From Pelecanus crispus (lineage: Eukaryota; Chordata; Aves; Pelecaniformes; Pelecanidae), in assembly GCF_030463565.1 (NCBI RefSeq), contig NC_134662.1:4565001-4629000 (forward strand): a DNA stretch of 64,000 bases, given 5' to 3'. Positions 48,250-61,200 of this stretch are shown here, one piece after another. Made by a program: the position numbers and the translations under genes. The notes beneath the pieces were generated by a model. The model made no database searches. It was not told where the DNA came from and saw nothing but the letters and a program-made list of their open reading frames with translations. Position 1 is the stretch's first letter, and every line of letters starts with the position of its first letter.

Positions 48250-48390
48250 AAGCTTGACAATAGTCCTCTGGAGACTGGATCTCGTGTTGCTGGCAGAGGC
48301 TGACCCGTCCCCATAGCTGCCTGCCTTCGGTGCTGCAAACAGGACTTGCAATTAGATTTAGAAGAAATAAAACTTGCGTTTAGGTGGCTG
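48250..48390 (+). CDS. Possible terminal exon with polyadenylation signal
   Basis: An acceptor with a strong pyrimidine tract (ttcacccctttctttcag) is followed by an open segment of 17 codons, KLDNSPLETGSRVAGRG, ending in TGA at 48,301-48,303. A canonical AATAAA is at 48,366-48,371 and the sequence 20-50 bases after it is rich in T and GT, as expected for a poly(A) downstream element. The three signals are correctly ordered within 140 bases. I cannot identify the protein or find a convincing partner exon upstream; a 15-base exon-like unit lies at 46,721. It may be a real last exon or a chance arrangement. Confidence 0.3.
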
Positions 48391-50029
48391 GTTTTGTGTT
48401 TTTCTTTTGGTCGGTGTTTTTCTTTTCTATTGTACGATACATTATCCTCATCTTGTTCAGCGTCTAGCTCTTGACAAGCGAAGAGTTGAATGTGTAGCCT
48501 GGAGTTTTAAGTTGGGGACTTAAGTACAGAGGTTTTTAAGCAGCTTGAGTGTATTACTGCTAACCTTAATATAGCAGGGTTTAAGATGAAAAATATAATA
48601 AAATGGGTCAGGTTGTATCTTCCAAATTAATGTATAGTTCCTGAGCAAGAAATACTGGACTAAACATTATTGGAATGGACAACAGGATCAGCTCTAGAGG
48701 CTGACGGTGTGTGGCACTAATGGCGTGCGTACGTAATCTGTAGCTTTTAAATGCACTGGTAATGTGTTCCTTGTCACTTCAGCTGCTGAATGAAGATGTT
48801 AATTAGCCAGGGATTAACAACCGTGCTTTATGCGTTACAATGCCAGGCATGCACACCTCGGGTGAGTCTCTTCTGTGATCTTTATCCAGGTTTGGTCACT
48901 AAAAAGCAGCTTTTTGGTGATAAAAGTGGCCTTCTGTAGTTTGTCAGCAGTAGCACAGCTGGGCAGGTGGCTCACCGTTTTCTAGCAGAATAGAAATACT
49001 GTTTGTCCATTTTCTGTCAAACGCAATTAGCATTAAATTGCAGGAATGCGAATTGGGATTTAAGGGCACACAGCTAGGCTGGACTTGGCTTCTGAGTCGT
49101 TTTAAAGGCAAAAGGGTTTTTGCAAACGTGAAGGTCAATAGCAATCTTTCCATGAGACTTTTAATATCAGTAGTCATCGAGCTTTCTTAAAGACATCAAA
49201 ATTCATTGCCTCTTTCAGTGGGGGGATGCCAGCCTTGTACACGAGGGTGTGCTCTGCTTTGTTTATTACAAGTTAGGTCTTACTTTTTTTCGTGCCAAGG
49301 TATGGCAGCGTGCTGAAAAGGCTTCTGCAGCTGCGGGTTAAAAGCCAAGCCACGTGAAACATCTGCGGTTAAGGCCCAGGGTTTGCAGCTCCCTCGTGCT
49401 GTCGCTGTGCCATAGCCGACAAGCGGCATGGTGTTTGACAAGCAGTGCCGGCGTGGTGGTTCGTGTATTTGTGTAAATGACTTAGAAAACTGGTAAAATT
49501 CCACGAATCCCCCTGTAAGTGAGCTTATCATGGGATACGAATTTCCTGTTGCCTGTCCCCTACTGCTGAATGCAATAAAATGGGCAGCCAGAAAATCACG
49601 TTGGTTCCTGTATCGTTGCCTGTCATTTGTTCCAGTTCGGGATAACTTGCCTCTGCAGAGGTTATGGTTTTCCAGTTTTCCTCTAGCTTTCAACTCTGTT
49701 TTGGGTATTTAGAGATGAAGCTTATAAACAGGTCCTTTTAAAACATATGAGCGTGATATAAACTATATGGACACGAGCGAATGTGCTGAGGTGTGGGGAG
49801 GGCAGGGTGCTGATGAGCAGATGTTTGTGTAATACCTTTTTTATCTTAAAGCACAGTACAGTCCCAGCCAGAGTCTCTGAACAGCGTGTAAGGCTGCAGA
49901 GTGAGTTAAGTATTGTATTTGCTGTTGTGGCCTGATTCATTCTTTCTCCCTTTTATGTGTTTTTATTAACCGAGACGAGGGATTTCTGCAGCGACGGCCT
50001 CCCCTAGGAATGCTGGCTATGTGAAAAAT

Positions 50030-50350
50030 GCCCCGTCCTGCAGCGCCGCTGCTCTCCCTTATCTGCCCGTCCCTCGCTGCCCGCGCCGTGGGCACGGGCT
50101 CTGCTCGCCGCACAAATACCTTCCTGTCCTGGGAAGCGTCACCGCCGCCGTTGGCGTTCACCATCGCGTCCGTCATCTCCAGTCTGTGCCGGGTCCCCCC
50201 GTCAGCGCCAGCGTGACCGGGTTTGGATGAACCCGGCGCTCGCAGGACGTCCCCGGTTTCCCCAGCCAGACCCGGTGCCGCCGGGTGCCTGTGGGCACGC
50301 TGAGCGTGCAAGGCAGCCGCCGGCACGGCACGGCGGTGGAGATCACCGTG
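50030..50350. promoter_or_regulatory. CpG-rich patch, possible minus-strand promoter
   Basis: This is a dense CpG cluster of about 300 bases in otherwise AT-rich DNA. It contains the candidate first exon with its donor at 50,119 on the minus strand, which would make this a promoter for a minus-strand transcript. The cluster is smaller than a classical island, as is common in birds. Confidence 0.4.
50120..50176 (-). CDS. Possible first coding exon inside a CpG-rich patch
   Basis: On the minus strand ATG at 50,174-50,176 opens 19 codons reading MTDAMVNANGGGDASQDRK, followed directly by a donor AAG/GTATTT. A second in-frame ATG is at codon 5. The segment lies within a dense CpG cluster (about 50.03-50.35 kb), as a first exon next to a promoter would. 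Upstream sequence stays open in frame for about 80 codons, so the true start and any 5' UTR boundary are uncertain. I do not recognise the protein. No downstream exon on this strand could be linked with confidence. Confidence 0.3.
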
Positions 50351-51397
50351 TGGTGTAAGCCTCGCCCGTGTCCGATAGCACAGGTTATGGGATTTCTTGG
50401 TTTCATCCTTGTGAAGAGGCTGCACGTGTTAAACAGGGCTTTTTTGATCACTTTGTGTTGAATATTTATGTTTATTCTTTCTTCTGTTTTCCCAGGAATA
50501 TTCCAGGGGTAGTGGAAAGCGGTATGTACGTGTTGTGGCCATTTGAGGCCATTTTTTCTTGGAAAAATCAACAAGTGATAATGGATTAAGTTTTTATTTC
50601 TTGACACAGTTGTCCACAAAGAGCAGCTTTGGTCACTTGCGCTCTCCCAGCCTTAGGCTGCCTCTGCTCTCTGCAGTTGAATCGAACTTCGGGTTCATCG
50701 TCTACCGCTTTGAATTAATCTGCTTTGAAACCAGGGGAGCTGGTCCTGATGCAAACCTCAGCATTGCCAGCGAGATGGAGGTGGTGATGCTGTACGCCGG
50801 GGGCCAGGCCACTGCACTGGGTTTTATTTCAACTTGGAATGATCGCGCCAAAGTAAAGAAGGCTTAATTTTTTCTCTTTTACTGGGATAATTATGTTTGT
50901 TCAAGCTCTTCACTCACTAGGCAAAGCAGGATCTAAATTTGGTGTTTCTCTTAATATCTTTTCAGCATACGTGGTTTTTTGGACCACGTTTAAAAGCGCT
51001 TCTGTCCCTGTTATGTAAGCTTTCTTTAAAGGGAGTGAGATGTAATTGTCTGGCACGTCTCGGGGTGGGCAGGCAAAGCCCGAGGTCCCGTCTGCTCGGG
51101 AAGCTCCTGCTGTTGAGGAGTGTGCGGACTCGCAGGCTGATGCCCGTACCGGTACGTCTCCCCATCTGCAGGTAGTCCTGCTCTGGAATAGAAGTGCCTT
51201 GTTCTGATTCTAACTAAACTCGGTTGCAGTCGGGCATTTTGTTCCAGATTTAAATGGGAAGCCTGGGCTGGCTGCTCCTTTTTCTGAATTGCCATCACCG
51301 TCAGTCGTCGCTCCCGCAAACGAAAGGTTCTGATTGACGGCACGAGATCTGCTCGTTGCTTTTAGCATACGGGTAGCGTAAACCTCTGCTCCGAGGG

Positions 51398-51787
51398 CAG
51401 GCTGGGGGGGCTGGGGGTGCTCAGCCTGGAGAGGAGGGGGCTGCGGGGAGGCCTGAGTGCGGCCTGGCAGTGCTGAGAGGGGGCTATAGGAAGGATGGGG
51501 GCAAGCTTTTAGCAAGGCCTGTTGTGACAGGACAAGGAATAATGGATTTAAACTGAAGAAGAATAGGTTTAGACTGGATATAAGGAAGAAATTTTTCACA
51601 CTGAGGGTGGTGAGGCACTGGCACAGGTTGCCTGGAGAGACGGTGGAGGCCCCATCCCTGGAAACATCCCAGGCCAGGTTGGACGGGGCTCTGAGCACCC
51701 TGGGCTGGTTAAAGCTGTCCCTGGCACTGCAGGGGCTGGGCTGGGTGAGCTCTAAAGGTCCCTTCCCACCCAAAGCATTCTGTGATT
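51398..51787 (+). mobile_element. CR1 LINE 3' fragment, older or different subfamily
   Basis: This is a second CR1 piece in the same orientation as the 45 kb copy but clearly diverged from it. Recognisable parts are the 'gctgggggtgctcagcctgg' stretch, which corresponds to the LxLFSLE block. Next come the KKNRFRLDIRKKFFTLRVVRHW-like region (51,560-51,620), the CLERRWRPHPWKH-like region, and a tail reading 'gtgagctctaaaggtcccttcc' that ends in CATTCTGTGATTATTT. Several indels break the coding frame, including a GA-rich patch at 51,470-51,500. The longest open stretch on the opposite strand here is antisense of this repeat and not a gene. The 5' edge is approximate. Confidence 0.9.
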
Positions 51788-52019
51788 ATTTAGGCTCATC
51801 TGGTCTAACTTTATCATGGAAACGTTTTAGGAGCCCTTACTGCCTAAACTGTCTAACAGTTTAAAAAGAAATAAAAGCAAGAAGCCCCAAACAGCTAGAG
51901 AAGGTAATTTTTAACCAGTTTTTGCTCCGTCTGCAAGATGTTCTGACCATCTCTTTCCCCTGCAAACACGTGTCTGAATGCAGACTAAGCAAACGGGAAC
52001 AAAGCGTTCTTGCTCGGGA

Positions 52020-52270
52020 TTCAAAGCGGACGCACGTGAGGGCTATTCGCAGTAAGTCCACGTCCAGATAAGCGCCAGCGCTTCTGGAGCCGGCGAGCGC
52101 CGTCTGTGCCGGGGGTTGGTCCCCCGGAGACGGGCTCTTCCCTCCCCAGGAGCCGCGGGGCTGATGCTCGCTGCCGAGGGACCGCTCTGGCCGGTGGCTC
52201 GTCACTGGGACGCCGACCGGTGCCTGCTCCGGCATCCCCCGCGCCCGGCACGCTCGGCTGGAGAGGTTCA
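52020..52270. promoter_or_regulatory. CpG-rich patch with stable hairpin
   Basis: A CpG-rich segment begins soon after the 51.4-51.8 kb CR1 copy. It includes a strong GC hairpin at 52,101-52,132. No exon borders are convincing. It could be a small regulatory island. Confidence 0.3.
52101..52132. repeat. GC-rich hairpin with bulge
   Basis: Stem CCGGGGG/CCCCCGG with loop TTGGT, extended outside by CGTCT/AGACG after a three-base bulge (GTG) on the left. Twelve pairs, ten of them G-C. Confidence 0.75.
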
Positions 52271-55200
52271 CGCTTCCCAGGAGAGGCAGGAGGCTTGTGG
52301 TGCTTTGGTCAAGCGTACGTGGAAATCTGTGTCTTGAATCAGATTTTTATCGGACCAGAGATTTTTCTTTTTTTTAAAGTCAGTGGTATATTTTGCCTCA
52401 AAATCTATTTGCACTTGAAGTAGATCACCTGGGTTAGAGACTCATTTTGACAAGTTATTCAAAATATTCTTAGTGTCCCGCTTTTCCTGTATAGACACAC
52501 AATTGGAAGGCAATACCTGTATTTCTGTGATAAAGTGCAGTTTCAGGCCCTGCAGCCGGTGATGCTATATTTTATCTCCCTGCTCTGTGACTGAGCAGAT
52601 GCTGCCGGTACCGACCCTTCTCCAGATGTCATTTGGCAAGTGAGTTCGTACAGAAATAAGGGGACTAAAGCAACTGCAGAGCTGTATTCTTTGTCCGGTG
52701 TGTAAATAAAAACTGGGGACAAAAAGTGCCATTGGGTAATTCTCAGAATTTTGGGAGAGGGTTGACTTGGCAGTCCCCTGGGACTTGGAGGTGCAGGTGA
52801 GTGGGTGCCAGCGATGCTCAGGTGTGTAAGCAGAGAAGGATGGCACCTGTGTAATAGCAATTGCTTGGTGCTGTGAATTCAGGGAAGTCTGGATGTTTTA
52901 CATATCTCTGTTTTTTTCTAACCTGTAGTAGATGATTTTCTAAATATAAGCACCAGCCCTATGAAAATAAGTCAGCGAGCCAAAGGTTGCCCATTACCTG
53001 AAGGCAGATCTCTCACATGCTTTTCTGGTACAACCCTTTCACACAGTGTCTTAAGTTCCTTTTTTAGCCTCTCTGCCTTATTTCCAGCCCCAGCCTTTCC
53101 CTGGCAGTTCCCAGTCCCAGCCCTGAGCTCAGAGCTGAACCGCTGCCAGCCCAACGTGACTTCTCTTCCTGTAAGAGAGACAAAAGAAAACGACCTTCTG
53201 CTTCCTCTCCCTGTCTGCCCAGCAGATTCCAGCGCTGATGTAGGAGTTGCTCCTTGTTGCAAACCCTCACATGATGTTGCAGTCATCAGTATTATCCAAA
53301 GACCCGGGTTTGCATGAAAACAGCCGCACAGACGCTGCAGTCACATGGAGATACTGGCCTTTTCTTTTAGGGTAATTACTTTGGTGGTTGAAACAAGTGC
53401 AAAAGTAGTCATCGGGCTGATCAAACTGTGTCCTCATCCGCATTTGGAAGCAAGCCTCTTCGGTTTTGCTTGCCTGCAGCTGGCTTAGGGAGGGAGGGGG
53501 AGCCCCCAGCTCTGCTGACCTATTGTGAGTCTCTCCTGAGCATCGTTTTTACCCTCTGTAGCTACATCAGTAATGAAAACAAGATGACTAGAGAAAGTCA
53601 CAGGACTGCTGTCATATCAGTGTGTTTTATGGGTGTATGAAGAAAGCGGTAGCATTTACGCTCATGTGATGCCTCTGCTGCAAAAGGTCAGTCACACTTC
53701 CAGTGAAATCAGGAGCTGGCCCCCAAATGCAAATGAGTCCCTTCTGCCGTCGGTAGCTGGCAGTGAATAAACGTCCCTGCGCGGTTCGGCTCACAAGCAA
53801 GTGTCACAGCAGCCCAGCTTCAGGATGCCTCGAGCTGTTAATTTATTTCTGAAGCATGTAGTTAAGATTTTGAGTTTTTGCTTAACACCGAGCTATAGGG
53901 TGTGATTTTTTCAGAAGCACCGGTGTGGAATTACGGGGCTGAATTTTCCCATGAGGTTCCTGCCTTATGAAAAAGATTCTCGCTTGGGTTTATGAGGCTT
54001 AGTTGGCAATAGGGTGCTAATTACTGGGTGGGTCAGAGGATTTGGGGTTTGTATTAGCAAAAAATGATACGTATTTAGTGCAGCACATACCCAGACGTGA
54101 CCAGCTCAAACCCTGCAGTGTCGCAGCTGCGGCGTGGTGCTGGACAGATGTTGTGATGTTCTGCTTTGCTGTTCAGTACCGGGCTAATGCAGCGATGCCG
54201 TACTCGAGACGAGTCCTCCACGCGTGCTACGGGGCTGTGCCTGTTCGCTTCAGCTCAGCCTAGCAGCGTGCTCCGGGTCCCAGCGATTAAGCGATCGTAG
54301 ATGTTGCTTAATTCCATCCTGAATCGCTTTCCTTCTTGCTCATAGCTGTAAGTAGCTCTCTGCCGGTGTGCGAGGTATTAACACGAACAGGAATCGTGTT
54401 TGTTTCAATTCAAGGTCACTGAAGGACTCTCAGGGGTTAGGTTAGTGGAAACTGCGCTTTTCTCACTGCTCGAGGTCTGTAGTCGGTGTCTGGACATAGT
54501 GCCCGTGGCTGTCGAGTCAATGCGTTACTTCATCAGTGTTGCAATATTGAACTTTCTTTAGCAACAGTCTGTCTAGGCGCTGTGTTTTTCAGGGTACGGT
54601 TGCCTTGATTCATTGATGGCACCATTATGTCTAGAGAGATTTTTGCTTTTAGTCTTTCCCTTGAAACCCCTGTTGCTCCACTCCAGCACCGTTTACAAGT
54701 TCGTTTGCATCTTTCAGATGACTCCGTAGGAAAAGCCGCGAGTGAGCGTTTCATACTTGAGTTTCACGTAGATTGGAAAGGTGTTGCGAGCTCTCGCTGC
54801 AGAAACGGGTGCATCCGATTTCTTCACTGACTCAAGATGCAACTGCTATAAACTGAATTCAGGATTTTAAAGCTACACTGTGCTTATTTTGCTGCTCACA
54901 TCCTCACCCCTAAGAGTATTTGCAATGAGTAACCTCACCCACAGCTTTGGAGACTCTTCGCTACAGAAGTAGGAAGCATTTGCAAAACCAACAGCAGAAG
55001 AACCTTGGTGGTAAAGCAAGCAGGTGTGACGCAGATGTGTCCAGAGCAGATGCACTGAGTAAAGAGGTTTCCATGTGGCTATTCCTTGGCAATAATTGCA
55101 GTTTAAAGCAAAGGAAAAAATTCTCATGAGCGGCTCACACTGAAAATCTCATCTATGAACCTGGAAAACCAGCTCTTCTGTGTTTTTGACAGAGTAAAGC

Positions 55201-58200
55201 AAATGCCAGTCAGTGTTTCAAGCTCTGCTAGTTGAAATGTGCTAAAAGTTCTGCTAAGAAATTTACTTTAAAGGCCTCTAGGGGATTGTTGTCTGGGTGC
55301 TGTGAGATACCTAGCTGATAGAGTAACTAGGAATTTAGCACAGAAGTACGCAATTCTATTTTCATCGCCTGGGTGGTTGACTCTTCCCCTTGCTTTGCAG
55401 AAGAGAGTTAAGCGGTTCCTAGTATTATCATTTAGACCATTCTTATTTTCACTCGAGGTGAAGATATCACAATGTTTTTGAAATGGGGCAGACTGAAAAC
55501 AAAAAGGCAAAACTTTCTACGCGCAGGGATTATGCAAACACCATCTGGCCCTTAGGGGCAACCTTTTAGTCACTGCTGATTGTGGCAAACACAATCAGCA
55601 GGAGCCAAGTATTGCAAATGCTCTGGTTTTGATAATGTGGCTTCAAAAAGGCTTTTTGAATATACAAAGTACAAAGCAATGCTCTGACAGCTGAAAATAT
55701 GCTGTGATTTATATGCTTTCTTTGGAAGCTGGTTTAGGTGTGCTGTAGCCAACCCTGTATCAGCCTCTTAAGTCACATAAAAGAGGCTGAAATGCTTTTG
55801 GCTCCCGTTCCTAAAGAGGTTTCTTCATGGCTCTGTGCTACACCAAGGCTCATCATCGAGCTAGTCAGCATTTTTCTTGTTCGCTCAGCATCAGCTGAAT
55901 GCTGCTTCCCAATACTCTAAGGTTCATCTAGAGAACAGTCATACAAAGAGGATCGCTAAGCTTCCTGCACTTGAACAGAAGATATTTAATTTTTAAGTAA
56001 ATATTTTTGCCGTAACCTCAGGCTTTCCCCCCTTCTCCCCCCAAGCTTGATGGTTGCAAATACTTCCCTTGTGCAGACAATGGAATGAAACCGAATCCGA
56101 TACAGAAAAATCTGAGGGGCGGTTAGCACCGTAGGCTGGGGGGGATTAATTCCCATAGCTTTACAGGGCACCCGTGCTGCTTAGCGTTTTGATTTTTGAC
56201 GTTGCAGAAAGTGGGCTGAAGGGGGAGACTTCACCCTGAACTCCTTGGCTTCACTGCGGGCAGAAGCCTAGAAGGAAATAAATCAGCCTTGAATTCTGGT
56301 CCGAAGGTCAACAAGTAAGAGTGACGCTGGAGCGGATGGCCCGAGTTCCTCAGTGTGGGATATCTTGTCCTCGAGCATCAGATGAGCTCATCTGAGCCTC
56401 CCGGATCATCTCCGCAGCGGCACCAGCGGTGATCAGAACGGCTTCAGACCGCGCCGTCTTCCGCGTGGCCTGCAGAGCAGTAGCGAAAGCTCGCTCTGTG
56501 TGTGTACGACAGTCATAAAAGGTTAAATGACAGTGAATTCGGCTTCCACGCTTATTCAGACGTGTGGGATCAGATGTCTGGTCTCTACACGCCGCCTCCC
56601 CGCTGACTGTAACTGCAGTGCGGGGTCAGCGCCGGTTCCGGGGGAAAACACCCTCCGCGGCAGCTCGAGGGATTGCTCATCTGGTTATTTGAGCTTGGTC
56701 CTGCCGGGGCAGGATACCCGGCTGAAAGTGTCGCTGCAGACCGGCTAAAAGCGATGAAACGAGGGTAAAGCGCTGTTTGCTTTAACAGTGGTTGCAAGGC
56801 TGGTTTTAGCTACTTTGAAATGCGATTTGAATGCAGGTAGGTATAATAGCTACAGTCAACGTAACGAACAAACCCTGTTTCTTTTTCCATAACACGAGAA
56901 AAGGTAGCCGAGGGGCATATTGTGCCGGGAAGGTTCGTAACAGCTCTGTTACCCCGATTATTTACCAGTTCCCTATCTTCTCAAGAAGCGTCGAGCGAGC
57001 TGTGCCGAACCATACAATGAGTATATTGTAGCTTGCGGTTCTGATGTAATTCCCACCAAACGCTCTTTCCACAATGAAAACTTGAAGTTACTTGAAACCA
57101 AGCTCCTTGCCCTTTCCATCCCCTGCACGCAGAGCTGTGTGAAGTTCAATAAACACGCTCTGCCGGGCTTGCTCAGCACAACCGCGCTCTGAAGCCCTGC
57201 AAAAGTCCCAGTATCTGCTGGTGAATAGAGACTATAATCGGCACAATGCTCCTAATAAAGGCTAGTCCTCACAGTACTTGCCTTGAATTCTTATTTTAGG
57301 GTTTTCTTGTAATCTTCCTTAAATTCCGTGTGGCTAACTTTCTTGTGAAACATGTGATCCTATTTTGGGGAGAAGCAAAATAAGTTTGAGATAATAGAAA
57401 CTAAACTGCTCAGAGATTGCAAACAGAGAGGTGGCTTCGAATTTGCCTGCATGCTCGTGTGGCACAGGAAAATATTGGCTGGTTAGGAGTCTCAGGAAGG
57501 AGACTTATTCCTGTGATAAGATAACTTTTAAAGGACAGAATTTTATCTGGGCATTGGGGTGATTTGAGCGTGTAGATATGTCCGGGACTTGTTTCTTTTA
57601 ATAGCCCTGCATTACTGACAGAGAAATTCTCCACTGCTTTCTCCACCAAAACACAGCAGCTCTGCCAGCTGACTCAGACCTGTGCCCTCATCTCTGTTTT
57701 CTTTCCTTTTCTTTTATAAGAGAGTTCGGCGTCTCCTTTTACCGTTTCCAATGTAGCCTGGTTTGGGGTCTCCCGGGTGGAAAGTGGAGGCTTGCTGTCA
57801 AACTCTGCTGAAACGCTGGAGAGCGGGCACCGGTAAAGGGAGCGTCTGAAGGAGACTGCGTGGACGCAGATAGTAGCGACCAAAGGGGCTCCACTTTAAA
57901 ACAGGGTGGGTTTTTGCAGCTGTGCATTTTGGGTGGCCGGCAGTCACTCTCCCTTGCACTGTCCACGTTTTGGGGTGCAGGTCCAGGTACGTCTGCCTGT
58001 TGTGCTTACAGCTGCAGATGAGAGCGTCGCATCTGCGTGGTGTTTAAGTTGGTATTGCATTTCAGGTTTGGGGGTAGGTGACTGTGGCTGCTTTAGTCAG
58101 AGGGTTCTCCCCGGTCGGGCATTTGCTTATCAGTAGAAAACTCAAAAGTCATTTCAAAACCTTTCCACCCACTCGGCACCCAAGGAGTTGCACAGCAGAG

Positions 58201-61200
58201 GGAACTGCCGGGCTGGCTGCGGGCTGCTCGCTCAGCTGTGTCATAGCTGATGCCGTAAAATCTGCTGATCTCACGATGAAGTAACTTTTGCACGAGGCTG
58301 ATAAATTCATGTGACCTCGTGGTGCAGCTGGAAGAGCCTCTGTACGCTCAGTAAAGAAGGGAATGAAGTGCGGTACCACGTTAAAACTTCCCCTGCCTCC
58401 TTTAAATGTCTTGAGTGCTGATGCTCGCAGCGTTTCCCAGCTCAGATCTCGGGAGCTATGGGAAATTCTCAGGAAGCTTTATGATGCTCAGCCTAAACTT
58501 CCCTTTCTTTTATCTCCTTCTATAACTTAATACTCCAGTGCCACGACACAGCCCAGCTTCCTGCTTAGTCTTTATACCCTCCCGTTGAATGTGGAGCTGC
58601 TATCAAGCCCTCCCAGACAAGGACGGACTCCCCAGTGGTCTAGCCAGGATATACGCATTTAGTTCGCAGTCTGACCACTAAAATCAGTCAGTCGGTGCCT
58701 CTTTTCAGGCCATAATTGGAGACACAAGCCTGAGTTGGAATTGCGTTTATAGCCAGGGCAATCTCCGGACTCAAGGACCTGAAAACTTATCCCTAATCAC
58801 TTCCAAAACGATTGCATATGAAAATAACAACTTAATAGCAAAACCGTGAAGAAGAACTCGTCCTTCGTATCGCTTTTAGCGGGGATGATTGGGGTCTGGT
58901 GTGCTGGTGTCATGGTTTTGCTGCTGGAAGGCTAGAGCAAAGCTGTGCGCTTCTCTTGCAGGAGCTGCAAGGACAGATCAATGTATTTTTAGTTTTGCTA
59001 TTATTAAGACATATACTAACCCAGAAGACTTTTTAAAACATCAGTGTTACTCCTCGTAGTCCCTTTTTGGAAAGAAAGCATGGGTGCCTGGGTGGGGGTT
59101 TTTGTCTGCGACACCACCTGCACTTGAGCATTGCTTAAGCAAAAGCACAAATATTCCAGGACTTGACAGTGGGCAGTTTTCAGCAAGGCAGACTACAAAA
59201 CCAGCCTTCATTTCAGTGCTTTGTGTGAAGTACTCATTCTTTCATCCCTTTTCTGTGGGTAAGATCACAAAATCTGTTAGCTTGCATTTCATGAAGATGT
59301 TCGAAGAGCATGTGTTGACTTAAAAGATCATAAATGTCCTCAAGTTTAAAAATCTTCACAGAAGTGATTAACATTTTGCTGAGACAGTTGTGGAGCAGCA
59401 GATTTTACATGGGCCTTGAAGTACAGGAGTTTACAACCTGATTTTGAAGAGCAGGGAGGAAGTTCTCCTTTCCACCCGTCTGAAGAGGAGGCATTCATGC
59501 TGGGGAGGAGATGCAGGGTGTCGGGGGGCTCATGAGTTCTTGCGATGGTTTCTGCATCGCAGAGCAGAAAGGGAGATAGCAGAGGGATAGCATTTGTAGC
59601 GGCTTAGTCATCTCGGGCTCTGAGAAGTAGGAGAGGAAACTGCAGGTGACTGGAAAGGAGCAGATTCAAAGCGAGAGCCTGTAATGCTGCGCTGGGGGGG
59701 ATGAGAGGTTTTGGGGTGCAGCACTGGCTCCTGCCAGAGCAAGCTGCAGTTTTCCCTCTGCAGAAGCGGTGGTTGGTGACTTCTGCAGCAGCACTGGAGC
59801 TGCTCGTGCACAGATCACACCTGCACTGGCGATTGAAACCGGTGCTGGAGCTGATTCTGCTTTTCTGCTCGGCCTTCCTTCCTAAATAACTGCTGCTAAT
59901 GCTGGCCGAGAGCTCCGAGTTTCACAGCCACTCTGAAACGTGTGGAGAATGCATAGCTACCATGAAATTTTGTGGCCTCATTTCTCGTAGCAGTGCTCCT
60001 GTGGAAGCTGTGAGCGCTCGCTGCTTGCGTGCAGTGATCTGGTTTTCTCCTCTGTGCTTTATCTGTGACTGCACTGACCAGAAATGCAGGAAGGATGAGG
60101 ATGGAGCAGACTTTGCAGTGCAAGTTCTGATTTATTTACTACCCTCAACTCATAACAGCCTTTAAGCACCTTGACTAAAGCCCAACTTTGGTTCCTGGTT
60201 TAAATTACATGGTGGAGCGTTTATTGTGTATCTGGCCATGTATTGTACCGTGGGCTAGTACATGAGCCCGGTGGTGGCTCCAGACTGTCAGGAAGGTAGC
60301 CACATCCCTCTGCGGAGCCTGCTGCTTGGCCTCGGGCATGCAGGCTGGCATGGTTGCTGTTGCAGCCGGTTGTCTTGTGCACCACGAATGCATCTGCAGC
60401 TCCCACACACGTGAACCAAGGAGAAACCTGAAAGTGTATCTGGCTTTGCATTTCAAACCCAGTGCCTTGCTGTTGTGTTGCAGCCTCTGGGTGGTGGCTC
60501 CAGGTAACAACCGATGTAAATACCTTTGCACTCATTTTTTTTTGTTGTTGGTTTTTTTTTTTAAATGCATGGTCTAAAAATAAGGTTGGAATGTGCTGCA
60601 GTGACTCAGAGCGCACTATCTGCAGCACCGGGCTGGCGATGGTGTGTAATTGCCGTGGCAGTCCTGCCAGAGGTCTCCACCCAGCTGGCACCAAAGCTGC
60701 TGCACCTAAACTGGAGAGAAGGGAGAGTTTAAAGCGAGACCGAATGCGACAGCATGAGTTAACTGTGTGGGGGTTTCAGGCTAGCCTGGAAATAAGGTCT
60801 CTTGAATGTTCTGCAGCTTAGCTGGCAGATGTGTCCTGCAGGATTTCACGCTCTCTCAGCCAGGTAATCGTTTCCTTTAATGGGAAGGAAATGGAGCTAC
60901 ACGTCTCTAGGGATGCTCTCTCCTTCCAAAATCCTTGGCCAGCTTGAAACTAGAGCAGTTCAAGAGATAAAATACTTAAGCAATTAATGGATCTTCTGGT
61001 AAAGACAGAGCTGCATCAGAGGCACGTGCCCCCTCTCCTACATCTGTACTACGCGCTAGTTGCTGTGAACGTGTGACAGGGATACCCAGGAGGAGCGGCA
61101 AGCAGCCGTGCCATCCTTCTCTTCAAACAGCTGTGCAAGCCTCCTCCAAAATTTGGGCAGAAACTCGTTAGGGCCCCAGGGCCGTACCCCGGGTCACTGT

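Noticed and set aside
51210..51773. 187-codon minus-strand frame
   Set aside because: Most of it is the antisense of the CR1 fragment at 51.40-51.79 kb; the frame is opened by the repeat's composition.
60221..60694. 157-codon minus frame
   Set aside because: No recognised motif, no usable splice borders, and a similar frame overlaps it on the same strand.
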